47,248 nt of DNA from Ophiostoma sp. CBS 140.51. Its lineage: Eukaryota; Ascomycota; Sordariomycetes; Ophiostomatales; Ophiostomataceae. Below are positions 10,620 through 20,521 of this stretch, in pieces. Location of the stretch: contig JANSLP010000259.1 of NCBI GenBank assembly GCA_029298735.1, positions 1-47,248 of the forward strand. Reading direction: 5' to 3'. Made by a program: the position numbers and the translations under genes. Position 1 is the first letter of the stretch. The number at the start of each line of letters is the position of its first letter. The notes below the pieces were generated by a model. That model was not told the origin of the DNA. It did no database searches and saw only the letters and a list, made by a program, of their open reading frames with translations.

Positions 10620-10629
10620 CTCTGATTGG
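10620..10629 (-). promoter_or_regulatory. CCAAT box upstream of phosphatase inhibitor
   Basis: The minus strand reads CCAATCAGAG about 220 nt upstream of the ATG at 10399. The same decamer occurs upstream of the bZIP gene at 46370. It is a likely site for the HAP/NF-Y complex. Confidence 0.4.
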
Positions 10630-10817
10630 CCAGATCGGCTGCCCTTTCCAGAGGGCATGGGCGATTACATCATAAGCTACAGTAGCCTCTGTTAGTGGCC
10701 TTCAGTGCATGAGAAGTGCTAAACACGCCAAGTCACAGCGAAGTAAACAAACCGGAAATGGACATGTTCTTTTTCCTTCAACAACAAACTGATTACAACT
10801 CATTATCGCCGACCTCT

Positions 10818-12389
10818 TTACACGTCCCTCGACCACGACACATATGGCTTTGACTCCTCGACTCTCGTCTCCGCCACATCTCTCTCCACCCTCGAACAAT
10901 CACACTCGTACGTCTTGAAGTACTTGACGCGCACGCGCTTCGCAAACATCTCGTCGATCTCCTCCAGCGATCGTCCCTTCATCTCGGGCAACAGGAAATA
11001 AAAGAACAAGAATGCCAACGCGTTCGACCCGGCCCACAGCCAGCAGTACTTGACGCCCCAATTGAGCGACGCCGGGTTGATGAAATAGGGCGAGCAGAAG
11101 GCTGTGAGCCAGGCGAAAATGTAGTCAATGGCCGTGGCGACCGAAAGCGTGACAACCCTCAATCGCGAACTGACGACTTCGGCTGAGATGGGCCAGGTGA
11201 CGGCACCGGCAAACGAGCCATACAATACATTGTACACGACGGAGAAGGCGACAAAACTCTTGGCGGCAGGCTGGTTCCCTGGCGAAGGTGCGACAGTGCC
11301 GCCGACAGCGGCGGCAATCATGGTGAGGACAGCCGCGCCCGTAGCGAAGAGGATCATTGTGCGGCGACCGAGCCAAAGATGCGAACACAAAACGGCGGCT
11401 ATGGCTCCGATGATTGCTGCCGATAGGTTGTACATGGACATGGCAAAAGGGTCGTGGATGCCGGCCTGCTTGTAGTAGTAGGTGCCGTACGAGATGAAGA
11501 CCCAGACACCCGAGGCAGCCCGTGAAGTGACGGTACCAATACAAAGAAGAGTGCGACGACGGTCAGTACCGCGGAACATGTCGGCAAGCGACGCCATCAA
11601 AGACGTGGAAGATGCAAGCGCCTTCTCCTCCTGGATACCGTGCTCCATCTCGGCCAGCTCCTCGTGGAATTGGGTTGGTGTGAGGGAGTTGTCACGCAGC
11701 GTGGCAAGTGCCCGCTCGGCCTCTTCCGTGCGTCCTTGCACCAACAGCCAGCGTGGTGACTCGGGGATAAAGATGGTGCCGACGGCTAGGCACAATGGAA
11801 AGACGAAAAGACAGGCCAGAGCGATCTGATAGCAGAGGCGGCCGGGCACATCCTTGGTGAGGTAGGGCACAATGGTTCCCAGAAGACCGCCGACGGTCGT
11901 AGTCACACCGAAAACACCAGAACAGATGCTGCGCAAGTGTGCGGGTACGCTCTCGGCGATGTAGGCGTTGGCAAAGGTGATGAAGAACGCATTTGAGGCG
12001 CCGACGAGGGCACGGCCGACAGAGATGCCAGCGACACTCTTTGAGGCAAGTTGGGCAGCACAACCGGCAAAGCCCAGGAGAGCGCCGGCCCAAATGCCCG
12101 CACGGCGGCCAAAGACACGTGAAAAGGGACCAGTAAACAAGACACCGACAATGGTGCCAACGTTGAGAAGCGAGGTTATGAGCTGCTGCGTTTTGGTGCT
12201 GATTTCGTACCCTGTTTTTGGTGGCGGGAGTGGATAGCCAAAGATCTCGAGGAAGCCGTGCATGGCCTGGAAGGAGGCAATCACAGAAGCATCGAAGCCA
12301 TATTGCGTATTGGCCAGGGCCATGAGCGCCGTGATAAACAGGACTCTCCGGTTGGCCCCGAGAGGCGTTTGACGTCCGTTGGAAGACAT
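10818..12389 (-). CDS. MFS sugar-type transporter (SP family)
   Basis: This intronless gene gives 523 aa starting MSSNGRQTPL; the codon two triplets upstream of this ATG is TTG, so 12389 is the true start. Twelve hydrophobic segments are expected from the alternating pattern. Sugar-porter marks are the loop after TM2 (SRVFGRRAGIWAG), the TM4-5 segment with GRALVGASNAFF, the AESVPAHLRS stretch and PESPRWLLVQGR at the start of the large central loop. A KGRSLEEIDEMF motif sits after TM12, as in fungal hexose/disaccharide permeases. The substrate cannot be read from sequence. It lies 351 bp downstream of the Zn2Cys6 regulator on the same strand and may be its target. The C-terminal tail is charged. 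Confidence 0.88.
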   Translation of the reverse strand: MSSNGRQTPLGANRRVLFITALMALANTQYGFDASVIASFQAMHGFLEIFGYPLPPPKTGYEISTKTQQLITSLLNVGTIVGVLFTGPFSRVFGRRAGIWAGALLGFAGCAAQLASKSVAGISVGRALVGASNAFFITFANAYIAESVPAHLRSICSGVFGVTTTVGGLLGTIVPYLTKDVPGRLCYQIALACLFVFPLCLAVGTIFIPESPRWLLVQGRTEEAERALATLRDNSLTPTQFHEELAEMEHGIQEEKALASSTSLMASLADMFRGTDRRRTLLCIGTVTSRAASGVWVFISYGTYYYKQAGIHDPFAMSMYNLSAAIIGAIAAVLCSHLWLGRRTMILFATGAAVLTMIAAAVGGTVAPSPGNQPAAKSFVAFSVVYNVLYGSFAGAVTWPISAEVVSSRLRVVTLSVATAIDYIFAWLTAFCSPYFINPASLNWGVKYCWLWAGSNALAFLFFYFLLPEMKGRSLEEIDEMFAKRVRVKYFKTYECDCSRVERDVAETRVEESKPYVSWSRDV

Positions 12390-12471
12390 CTTCAAGGGTG
12401 TTGCAGCGAGTTTGTTTGTTTGAAGCCGCCAACGAGCTGACTGACTCGACGGTAATCTGGCATTTCTTTTG

Positions 12472-12478
12472 ATTTATA
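12472..12478 (-). promoter_or_regulatory. TATA box of the sugar-type transporter gene
   Basis: TATAAAT on the minus strand lies about 83 nt before the ATG at 12389. Spacing and match are typical for a fungal core promoter. Confidence 0.5.
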
Positions 12479-12740
12479 CAGCGCTGACAGGGTCTGGACT
12501 TGTCTTTGGCTTAACTTTGTTTGATTACACGAGCCGTCCCCAACACATGGGCTGTACATGAACATAAACTTCCTCTCGTCCTCCCGTCTTTGGCCAAGAA
12601 AGTGCCGATATTAACCACGAGAGTACCCGGTGTGAATGCGAATATATTGAGGAGAATTCTCAAATAAACCACAACTCTGATTGACATTTTGTCTAATTCA
12701 GCCAAGTCTACACACGCGATTAAATTTCTTCTTCCACCAC

Positions 12741-15041
12741 TCACATCAGCATTGGCTGCTCGTCGCCCCAGGCCGACCATACGTCGTCGAGACCAAAGCC
12801 GAGCATTCCACCCTCCATATCTAGGCCTAAGTCCATATTGATGTCATTAAACAGGCCTGTGGACGGTGGCTCCGAGGGTGCTGGTAATGGAACGGCTGTT
12901 TGCTTCTCCCGCTCGGCCCCGACTGTGTCTGAAATGAGAAGCGTGTCGCCCAGCAAACTCCTTCGATCAATGTTGACAGTATTGGCCATATTACTAGTAG
13001 TACTACCACGACCTGACACCCCCGCCTGATCTCTCATTCTGCCTCGAATGGCCTCGGCCTTGGCCTTGAGCGCAGCCAAGACGGCAAATTTGGAGCCAAA
13101 ACCTGTAGAAGAAGCATCGTCTCCTCTTGATGGCTGTGCTTTCTTCAGTTCCTGCGAGAAGAGGGTGTCCACGGCCGACCAGGCCTCATCCACATTTGGG
13201 CCGCTCGGCCGTAGACACAAGTGCCACAACACGTACATGGCCACATGGTACTGCGGAAAGGCTTGGCGGGCCCAGGCATATTTCATGAGGAGACCGTCTT
13301 CTCGGAAGAGGCGGGGCCGCAAAATGGCGAGTGCCTCCACCATGTTGGCATCCGTGACGAGCTCGACCGCGCCCCGTCGGCCGACGAGAAGCGCCCACTG
13401 CAGGCGAGAAACAAAGTCGAGTTTTCTCAACAGAAAACGGGAGCATAGAATGGTCATTCTCTGCTGCGGTAGTAATGGATTGCAGTGGGATAGACGTTGC
13501 TCAATGTCGGCGCGGAGGGTGTCCATAATTTGCGCTCGTGTCTCCTCCGAGGGCGACAACGAAGAAAGTTCATTGACACTAGCTGCTGCCAAAACAGCTA
13601 ACCTCTGTGCTGTCTGGCAAAGTCCAATATGAATCAGAGAGAACGTCATGCTCGTCCAGCCTTCTTTTTCGGGAGGAAGAGCCTTCATGCCCGGCACCAG
13701 ATCAGTATCATTCACATTAAGCGGCAACCGAACATCTGATTCCACAAGTAGGTTACTACTACCGCCGAGTGTCGCCGTATTTTCCAGCCCATAGTCCTCA
13801 CTTGCTCGCCCATCTCTCGACAGGAGATGCCACCACAGCCGACGACGGATCTCAGCCTGGAAGGGAGTGAGGGTGCTGCTCTTGAGTCGTTGGCCGTCAC
13901 GGTGCAAGCCCAACGACTGGGCCACCCGTACGGCCAGCCCGTTAAGCACCCACAGGCCTTTACCGCGGTTACAGAAACGGAGAGCGGCAAGGTAGATGGC
14001 AAGGGCATGCAGGCCGACGAGGGTGGGTCGGTCCAAGAAGTCGCCGTGGGCCAGAGATTGTTCAAGGCCGACTTTGAAGAGGGCGAGTTGGTCCCGTTTG
14101 CCGTGGCGACCTCCAATATAGTGTTCGTCTGCCTCTAACAAGAGATGTGCCTCCTTCTCATCCAAAGACACGAGGGCAGAAAAGTAAATGGCAAAGCAGA
14201 AGGCTAGGTTCTCATACGAGGCCGCACTCGGATCGTGGATCACAGAAAACACACGTACTTCGTCAGTGGGAACGTGAAGTAGTTTGAGCCCCGAGCAGCC
14301 GTCGACGTTGTCGAGATAAGCGTGCCAGAGGCGGACGGCCAATGTTTTGGGTGGATGTAGACTCGATGGTTGTTGGTTGAGAATGGGTGCCGACAGTATA
14401 CCAAGAGCATTAAATGGCGAGGGTGTTGCGGCGGCATGCGATGAGTCTGTCGTTCTGGGTGTCTGTGATGCTGATTCAGAGAGGCTGTGGCCAATCTGGC
14501 CGTCCTCGTCGCCTTCAATGACACGGGACAATAGCACTTCGTTGAAGTATTGACTCGAAGAGCCTCTCTCCACGAGGACGTCGTCGACAGGAGCGTGTTT
14601 TGGTAGGTGATTTTGGTTTGTGGTGAAGGCAGTGCTTGTCTCAGGGGCAACTGCATGTGACTTGGATTTTCCCGGCTGGGCCTTTGCAACTTTCTGGGCC
14701 TTTTCTGTCTTTGGCACCTCTTTCAACTGCTTCTCTAGCACAGCAATCCGCGATGCCATGGCCGCCATCATGGTCTTTTTGGACCGTCGAATACGAGGCC
14801 CGGCCGGCGGGTACTCACAAAGACGGCCTGCCCGAGTGCAGCATTGGCATGGGCGGTTCTTGTCGCATCGTATCTTCTTGGCTTTGCAGGCGAGACAGGA
14901 ACGCGGACTGCCGCCTTGTTTGGCAGTAGAAGCAGTGGGCGCTGGGCCAGAACCATCCAGAGTCTCTTGGTCTGTATCTCCGGCGTCCACATCGGAAGCG
15001 GGTGTAATCGAAAGGGGGGACTGAGTTTGTGAGTGGTCCAT
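12741..15041 (-). CDS. Zn(II)2Cys6 transcription factor with fungal-specific TF domain
   Basis: This intronless gene encodes 766 aa. A binuclear zinc cluster lies at about residues 49-75, with the exact spacing CX2CX6CX5CX2CX6C (starts SCLACKAKKIRC). It is followed by a basic linker (RIRRSKK) and a short heptad-like segment (AVLEKQLKEV) suited to dimerisation. The middle homology region at about 220-520 contains LAVRLWHAYLDNV, YLAALRFCNRGKG, AQSLGLHRDG and EIRRRLWWHLLSRDG, which are typical of the fungal-specific TF domain (Pfam Fungal_trans). The C-terminus is rich in acidic and hydrophobic residues (DINMDLGLDMEGGMLGFGLD) and looks like an activation domain. It is divergent from the monocarboxylate-type transporter across a 514-bp motif-rich promoter, and precedes the sugar transporter, so local regulation is likely but not shown. 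Confidence 0.92.
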   Translation of the reverse strand: MDHSQTQSPLSITPASDVDAGDTDQETLDGSGPAPTASTAKQGGSPRSCLACKAKKIRCDKNRPCQCCTRAGRLCEYPPAGPRIRRSKKTMMAAMASRIAVLEKQLKEVPKTEKAQKVAKAQPGKSKSHAVAPETSTAFTTNQNHLPKHAPVDDVLVERGSSSQYFNEVLLSRVIEGDEDGQIGHSLSESASQTPRTTDSSHAAATPSPFNALGILSAPILNQQPSSLHPPKTLAVRLWHAYLDNVDGCSGLKLLHVPTDEVRVFSVIHDPSAASYENLAFCFAIYFSALVSLDEKEAHLLLEADEHYIGGRHGKRDQLALFKVGLEQSLAHGDFLDRPTLVGLHALAIYLAALRFCNRGKGLWVLNGLAVRVAQSLGLHRDGQRLKSSTLTPFQAEIRRRLWWHLLSRDGRASEDYGLENTATLGGSSNLLVESDVRLPLNVNDTDLVPGMKALPPEKEGWTSMTFSLIHIGLCQTAQRLAVLAAASVNELSSLSPSEETRAQIMDTLRADIEQRLSHCNPLLPQQRMTILCSRFLLRKLDFVSRLQWALLVGRRGAVELVTDANMVEALAILRPRLFREDGLLMKYAWARQAFPQYHVAMYVLWHLCLRPSGPNVDEAWSAVDTLFSQELKKAQPSRGDDASSTGFGSKFAVLAALKAKAEAIRGRMRDQAGVSGRGSTTSNMANTVNIDRRSLLGDTLLISDTVGAEREKQTAVPLPAPSEPPSTGLFNDINMDLGLDMEGGMLGFGLDDVWSAWGDEQPMLM

Positions 15042-15555
15042 CTTGGTATGTGTGTATGCGTGACAGTCTTCACCCCGAGGAAAGGTATTGTCCCCGAAAT
15101 GTGCTGTACACAGACAAAAGTTGTCTCTGAGGGGGAGGGTGGCCGGTCTTTATTCCAAGACGAAGTGCCGACAGTCAGAACGCGGCATTAAAATGGGTGG
15201 TTTTACGACCGAGTCTACTAGCGCCGCCTGAAGATTCTGTGAAGAAAACCTGCCTCGGTGTTAATAATTAGGCTTTTAGGCCCGCTGCCTGATCCGGTGT
15301 TAGTGGACGGGCCTTGCCGGCAGTTAAAGACAACGTCAACATTGTTGCAACGGCAGTAACTTCGCCGGCAGTCAAAATTATATAATTTTGATTGAAGAAT
15401 TCGAAAAAATTGCAACAAATAGATCAAACATCAAAGATACAACATTCAAGATCCAGAAGGAAAACAGCAAACAGCATCTGCAGCCATCCTTCATCAATCT
15501 ACCAGCTCCACTAACACGACTTACACCAAAATCTGAGCAACAACAAGATCCGACC
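15042..15555. promoter_or_regulatory. Divergent promoter between Zn2Cys6 regulator and MCT-type transporter
   Basis: This 514-bp bidirectional region holds repeated elements. CGGTGTTA occurs twice (15256-15263, 15295-15302). CGGCAGT followed by NAA or AAC occurs three times in the same orientation (15318-15327, 15351-15360, 15366-15375). An 18-bp perfect palindrome abuts the last copy. CGG triplets are the usual half-sites of Zn2Cys6 proteins, so these are candidate operators. Which protein binds is inference. Confidence 0.5.
15373..15390. promoter_or_regulatory. 18-bp perfect palindrome containing a TATA element
   Basis: CAAAATTATATAATTTTG equals its own reverse complement. Its centre can serve as a TATA element in both directions for the divergent gene pair; it lies about 165 bp before the ATG at 15556. 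Confidence 0.6.
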
Positions 15556-16967
15556 ATGTCCTCCGTCGATGAACCGCGGGCCTCTTTGTCGGCCACTCCC
15601 CAGATCGACGAAGAGAAGGTCGAGGCTCCTCCACCTGCCATGATGCGTCCATCTGCCCCCGATGGTGGTCTTGCAGCTTGGATGGTCGTTCTGGGTACAT
15701 GGTGTACTTCGTTTTGCAGTTTCGGCTGGCTCAACAGCATCGGCGTGTTCCAGGAGTACTACGAGGCAGAGCTGTTGACGTCTTACTCGGCGAGTACCAT
15801 TTCTTGGATTCCATCTCTTCAGATTTTCTTTATGATGGGGTTGGTAAGTATCCACATGTTATTCAGACGAGACAAACAGAAAGAGGGAAACAGCCACGTT
15901 AGTCTACTGACATCTCGTACCTTCTTTAGGGCCCTCTCGTTGGATACATTTACGACCGCTCTGGAACACGTTATCTCTTACCCATTGGCACTTTTCTTCA
16001 CGTCTTTGGTATCATGATGACCAGTCTGAGTAAGGAGTATTACCAGATTCTGCTAGCTCAGGGCGTGTGCTCAGCCATCGGTGTGGCTGCCATCTTCCAA
16101 CCGGCAGTGACATCGCTGGCGGGTTGGTTTGACAAGAGCCGGGGCATTGCCTTTGGCATTGCTTTTACAGGCTCGAGCCTGGGCGGTGTCATCTTCCCCA
16201 TCATGGTGACCCATCTGATTGCATCGGTTGGTTTCGGCTGGTCGATGCGCATCTCGGCGTTTGTCATTCTGTTTTTCCTAGCGATTGCCAACTTGACGGT
16301 CAGACAGTACAAGGCGCCGCAGGCACCACCAAAGGCTGCTGGTTCTTCCCCTTCTACTTCGCCTGACGCCAAGAAGAGCAGCCCCTTTACAGAACTCAAC
16401 TTTGTCTTGTTGATGGCTGGCTTCTTCTTGTTCAGCTATGGCTTCTTTGTGGTCATCAACTACCTTCCCGTGCAGGCATTGGCAGCCAGCATGAATGCCA
16501 ACCTGGCGGCTTACATGCTGCCCATTCTCAACGCCGCCTCGCTCTTTGGTCGTCTATTTGCCGGCTGGAGCGGCGACAAAATTGGACGTTACAATGTGTT
16601 CATTGTTGTCTGCTTCTTGACCGGTATCTGGGTTCTTGCACTGTGGCTGCCGGCTCATGGTGACGGCGCGATTATTGCTTTTGCTGTCCTTTTCGGCTTT
16701 TTCTCCGGCGCCTTTGTCTCGTTGATTGTCCCCCTGGTGATGGCCATTTCGCCCATGGCCGAGCTCGGTCTACGCAGTGGTATCATCACGCTGACTATGG
16801 CTATCAGTGGACTGACCACCAACCCCATCAATGGTGCTATCCTCGACAGTCATGGCGGCTGGTCGGGCCTCAAAATCTTTTCCGGTGTCTTTTGTCTGGC
16901 TGGCACATTCTTTGTGCTTCTGATCCGCGTCAGACAGGTTGGTTGGAGCCTTTTTAAGAAGTACTAG
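15556..16967 (+). CDS. MFS monocarboxylate transporter-like permease, 2 exons
   Basis: The model is join(15556..15843, 15930..16967), 441 aa. The 86-nt intron has donor GTAAGT, branch ACTGAC and acceptor TTTAG, and splicing gives QIFFMMGL-GPLVGYIYDRSG in frame. Fungal MCT-family marks are APDGGLAAWMVVLGTW before TM1, SFGWLNSIGVFQEYY, a GPLVGYIYDR loop after TM2, and SLAGWFDKSRGIAFGIAFTGSSLGG spanning TM4-5. About twelve membrane segments are expected, with a central hydrophilic loop (PKAAGSSPSTSPDAKKSS). Members of this family move carboxylates, riboflavin or secondary metabolites; the substrate here is unknown. It shares a bidirectional promoter with the Zn2Cys6 regulator and faces the A-T-R enzyme gene tail-to-tail, which suggests export or import of its substrate or product. 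Confidence 0.88.
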
Positions 16968-17191
16968 AGGCAACGGCAACGTGGCGAGCAGGGGATGTGA
17001 GTGTATGGAGTGATATGGCGAGGAGATGAAGAAGGAGTCGTGAAGGATTGTGGAATTGAAGGATGGCATTAAGAATCAACCACACTCATTTAAATTTAGA
17101 TTTCTTAGACTTTATTTTCAACTTATTTATTTTATTTTAATTTCAAATTTCAATTCGAGCAATAGTATTTACTTACACAACGTTACTTCAC

Positions 17192-20100
17192 CTACAGCCC
17201 CCATTGTTCCAGCCAAGTGGTCATGGCCGCACCATTAATAGGTCCCAGACCGGCCATGGTTTCACTGTTGCTTGTGCCCCGGCCTGTCTCGTAGGCCACA
17301 CGCGCACTCGCCGGAAGAGCTGCCTCGGTAGCCAGCCCTCGGTAGAAATCAAAGATCTTGAGTGAGGGCAGGGCCTCAAGGTCGGGCTCGCTGACGTTTT
17401 GGAGCGATGTGAGCCACTCCTCAAAGGGCACAACTTCTACATCGCCCCAGTGCTTCTGGACAACACCCACCAGATCCTCCCACTGACCAATGGTTGGGTT
17501 CACCAGGTTGTAGACGCCGGAGCTGCTCTCCGCGTAGTCGTGGTGCACAATGTCGCGGACAATACCGGCCAAGGCGTCGACGGGGATCCATTCAATGGTG
17601 TTCATGGCGTTGGGTAGCTTCTTCAAAGCTTTGGACGTCTTGACCAGGCTGGGAAGCCACTCCGTCGGGTTCCACTGGCCACCGTCGGCTGCGAGAGGGC
17701 CGGCAACCTGACCAACACGCAAAACAGTAGCGCGAAGGCCAGCACGAGCGACGGCCTGCTCCAGAATTTTCTCGGAGACATGCTTAGACTCGCCATAACC
17801 CATGGCCAAAGCTAGACGGAAGTCGTCGAGATGGGCCTCGGGGACGGCAGTGCCAGCAAGGCGGACAGCGGGCCAGTTGCCGACGGACGACAGAGAGGAA
17901 ACGTAAAAGACGTGTGGCTGGCGTTCAGAGGCCAAGGCAAAGTCGACGACGTGACGCACGCCACGGATATGGGTGTCTTCAAAGGAGGCGAGGCTGTGGT
18001 TGAAGTCGACCTTCCAAGCGTTGTGGATCAGAACGTCGACACTGTCACGCAGAGTACGGAATGTCTGCTTGTCCAGACCAAACTGGGGTTCGTTGAGGTT
18101 GGTCGTTAAAAACTCAGTGCGCTTGCTGTCGGAGAGATCGTACGCCTTGCCACGAGCGGCAAAGCCCTTTTGTTGTCTTCCCTGAGCATCATCGCTGCGG
18201 TTGAGGCAGTAGACCTTGCGGACGGATGGGTCATTAAGAAGTGCCTCCAAAATGTGCGTTCCAAGAGAGCCAGTCGAGCCAGTGATGGCGACAGTGAGTG
18301 ATGCTGCCCGGCGAGCGTTGACATTGGGCAGGTCGGCAGTGTACTTATCGACGAGGGCCTTCATGGATTGTGTGCGTGTGTCATCATCGGATGCCATCTC
18401 GGCGGATGAAGAATTGTTCGAGACCGCTGCAAACAGGTACTTTGCCAATTGGTTGATGGTCGGGTGGGCATAAACACTCCGCGTGGATACGGGATCAGCA
18501 GTGCCCTCTTTGCGGTGTGGTGCTAGACTACGTCTCAGCATCTTCATCAGCTCCAGAGTCTGCAGAGAGTCGAGACCGAGTGCGAAGAAGTCATCGTCGT
18601 CTGAAAATGCGGCCGCTGTCGAGGAAAACAGACCCGTGACGCTGGAGCGCACAAATGCCGTCACATTCTCGAGAGAATCGACCGACACCGTGGCACCAGC
18701 CTCTTCGTCTTCTCGGTAGAGAGCATCCGCCTCATCCTCGAACAGCTTGTTTGTCCGTCCACGGATCACAGTGCCCTTTCCAGCACGAATGAAGGCCTTG
18801 TCGGGAGATGCAATCAGCACCTTGGACCGGAAGATGCGGCCATGGGCGGGGCCAACACTGTTGGCCTTTTCAATGGTCGGCCACAACTCGTCGATAAAGC
18901 TTTGCTCAGTATGGCCGGTTGCCGACAGAGGCTCCATAGGCTCAATGATCAGTGCTGCCTGGAAGCGTCCTGTGCCTGTAATCAAACCACCGCGTACCAA
19001 AGGATGGCCTGTCACGACACCCTCCATGTCGACGGGGTTGAACTTCTCACCATTGGACAAGACCAGCACATCGTCACGGCGGCCGACGAACCGCCACAGC
19101 TTGTCATTGTGTGGACTCTGCACGAACAAATCGCGGGTATGCCAGACATCGATTTCTGGGTAAGCTTGTCGCAAGTGGCGGATCCAGTCTTGCGAGCCGT
19201 CACCCTTGCGAACCACCATCTCGAACGTGCCGTCACCCATGGGCTCCATGTCATTCTCATAGGTTGGGTGCCACTCAAAGTAGCTCCAGTTCTCGGGCAA
19301 GGGAATGAGAGACATGTGAGGGCCTGTTTCGGTGGAGCCGTACATTTGGCACACTTTCGTGACGTGGCAGATGCGGTCACCGACTGCCGGAGCGAGGGGA
19401 CCACCAGTGTACATAATCCAGTCGAGCGAGGCAATCTGCTCAAAACCACCGGGTTGGTCGGCGAGCTGCTCAATGACAGCCGGCGGGCACCAGGCGGCTC
19501 TCACTTTGAGAAGCTGCATTGCTCTTGATAACAGAGCACCGCTTGGGGGTTTCTCAGGTGGACCTGTGCAGACAATGCATGTATAAAAGATGGGCATGAT
19601 GGTCATGGCAAAGAGACCCGCCAGGTGGAAGGGCGGGAATGGGTTGAAGAAACGGTCGCCCTCCAAGTCCAGTAGTTGGTAGCACTGGTTGATGCGGCCC
19701 GGGATCGTTTCGGCCTTGCGGTGGCTGTCATAGACCGAGTAGACGCCGTTGGTGATCGTCGTCGGCTTTGGGTTGCCTGTCGAGCCGGACGAGTGGGCAA
19801 TGATGATGGGATCGGTGCGGGCGTCCACCCACTTCTTGGTGTAGGGGAAGTGCTTGGCCGTGCTTGATGTGGCTAACAAGTCGTCGAGTGGAGGCACTTC
19901 AAACGCCTTCAAGTCTGGTATTGCCTCCTTGATCTGAGCAACTATTGCTGCCATCTCCGGCGTGTAGTACACAATCCGGCAGTTGGCCTCGGTGAAGACA
20001 GCCAGGTGCTGTTGCTGTGAGTTGCGCACTGACGGAATCATCAACTGGTGGCCCGTTTTGATGGCCGCATAGAGGTAGACGGCATAGCGCACGTCTGACA

Positions 20101-20521
20101 CGCCGAGGTAGGCAATGACACCAAAGTCGTTGCTGTTGCCGACTTGCTCGGAGATGGACCATGCTGTCGTGTTGACTGCGCCAGCCAACTCCTTGAACGT
20201 AATGTCGCGGAATCCCCGCTCAATATCGAACGGGGACTTGGTGACCGAGGCATAAATACGGTCGGGCGTGTCTTCGGCAAGCTCGTCGACAACCTGCACG
20301 ACCAGTCGCTCGCCGACAGGACCGCAGCGGATGCCAAGTTTTGAGCTGTCTTTGAGCGGGTCTGGTGCAGACTTTGTAGAGTCTTGTGTTTCATGATGTG
20401 TCACTTCGACAGCCGTCGCCGAGGCTTCTTTGGTGATGCCATTGGTGCCGTTGACGCCGTTGACGCCGTTGACACCGTTTGTGTGGCCATCGGCCGTCGT
20501 ACCGTTGACAACGTCCGTCAT
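17192..20521 (-). CDS. NRPS-like adenylation-thiolation-reductase (A-T-R) enzyme
   Basis: This intronless gene encodes 1109 aa. Domain order: low-complexity N-terminus with NGV repeats (about 15-28); adenylation domain (about 65-600) with IIAHSSGSTGNPKP (about 240-253) and YGSTETG (about 394-400), and RTNKLFEDE near its end; carrier domain with ALGLDSLQTLEL, phosphopantetheine Ser about S652; reductase domain (about 740-1109) of the thioester-reductase/extended SDR type, with NAD(P) motif GSTGSLG (about 748-754) and catalytic YGESK (Tyr about 909, Lys about 913). Such enzymes activate a carboxylic acid as AMP ester, load it on the carrier and release it reductively as aldehyde or alcohol. No condensation domain is present, so no peptide bond is made. 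The substrate is unpredictable from the motifs seen. Flanked by transporters and regulators. Confidence 0.93.
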   Translation of the reverse strand: MTDVVNGTTADGHTNGVNGVNGVNGTNGITKEASATAVEVTHHETQDSTKSAPDPLKDSSKLGIRCGPVGERLVVQVVDELAEDTPDRIYASVTKSPFDIERGFRDITFKELAGAVNTTAWSISEQVGNSNDFGVIAYLGVSDVRYAVYLYAAIKTGHQLMIPSVRNSQQQHLAVFTEANCRIVYYTPEMAAIVAQIKEAIPDLKAFEVPPLDDLLATSSTAKHFPYTKKWVDARTDPIIIAHSSGSTGNPKPTTITNGVYSVYDSHRKAETIPGRINQCYQLLDLEGDRFFNPFPPFHLAGLFAMTIMPIFYTCIVCTGPPEKPPSGALLSRAMQLLKVRAAWCPPAVIEQLADQPGGFEQIASLDWIMYTGGPLAPAVGDRICHVTKVCQMYGSTETGPHMSLIPLPENWSYFEWHPTYENDMEPMGDGTFEMVVRKGDGSQDWIRHLRQAYPEIDVWHTRDLFVQSPHNDKLWRFVGRRDDVLVLSNGEKFNPVDMEGVVTGHPLVRGGLITGTGRFQAALIIEPMEPLSATGHTEQSFIDELWPTIEKANSVGPAHGRIFRSKVLIASPDKAFIRAGKGTVIRGRTNKLFEDEADALYREDEEAGATVSVDSLENVTAFVRSSVTGLFSSTAAAFSDDDDFFALGLDSLQTLELMKMLRRSLAPHRKEGTADPVSTRSVYAHPTINQLAKYLFAAVSNNSSSAEMASDDDTRTQSMKALVDKYTADLPNVNARRAASLTVAITGSTGSLGTHILEALLNDPSVRKVYCLNRSDDAQGRQQKGFAARGKAYDLSDSKRTEFLTTNLNEPQFGLDKQTFRTLRDSVDVLIHNAWKVDFNHSLASFEDTHIRGVRHVVDFALASERQPHVFYVSSLSSVGNWPAVRLAGTAVPEAHLDDFRLALAMGYGESKHVSEKILEQAVARAGLRATVLRVGQVAGPLAADGGQWNPTEWLPSLVKTSKALKKLPNAMNTIEWIPVDALAGIVRDIVHHDYAESSSGVYNLVNPTIGQWEDLVGVVQKHWGDVEVVPFEEWLTSLQNVSEPDLEALPSLKIFDFYRGLATEAALPASARVAYETGRGTSNSETMAGLGPINGAAMTTWLEQWGL
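20442..20477. repeat. 9-bp tandem repeat in the A-T-R gene (NGV units)
   Basis: Four tandem units of TTGACGCCG-like sequence (first and last slightly diverged) encode the NGVNGVNGVN stretch near the N-terminus on the minus strand. It is likely length-variable between strains. Confidence 0.7.
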
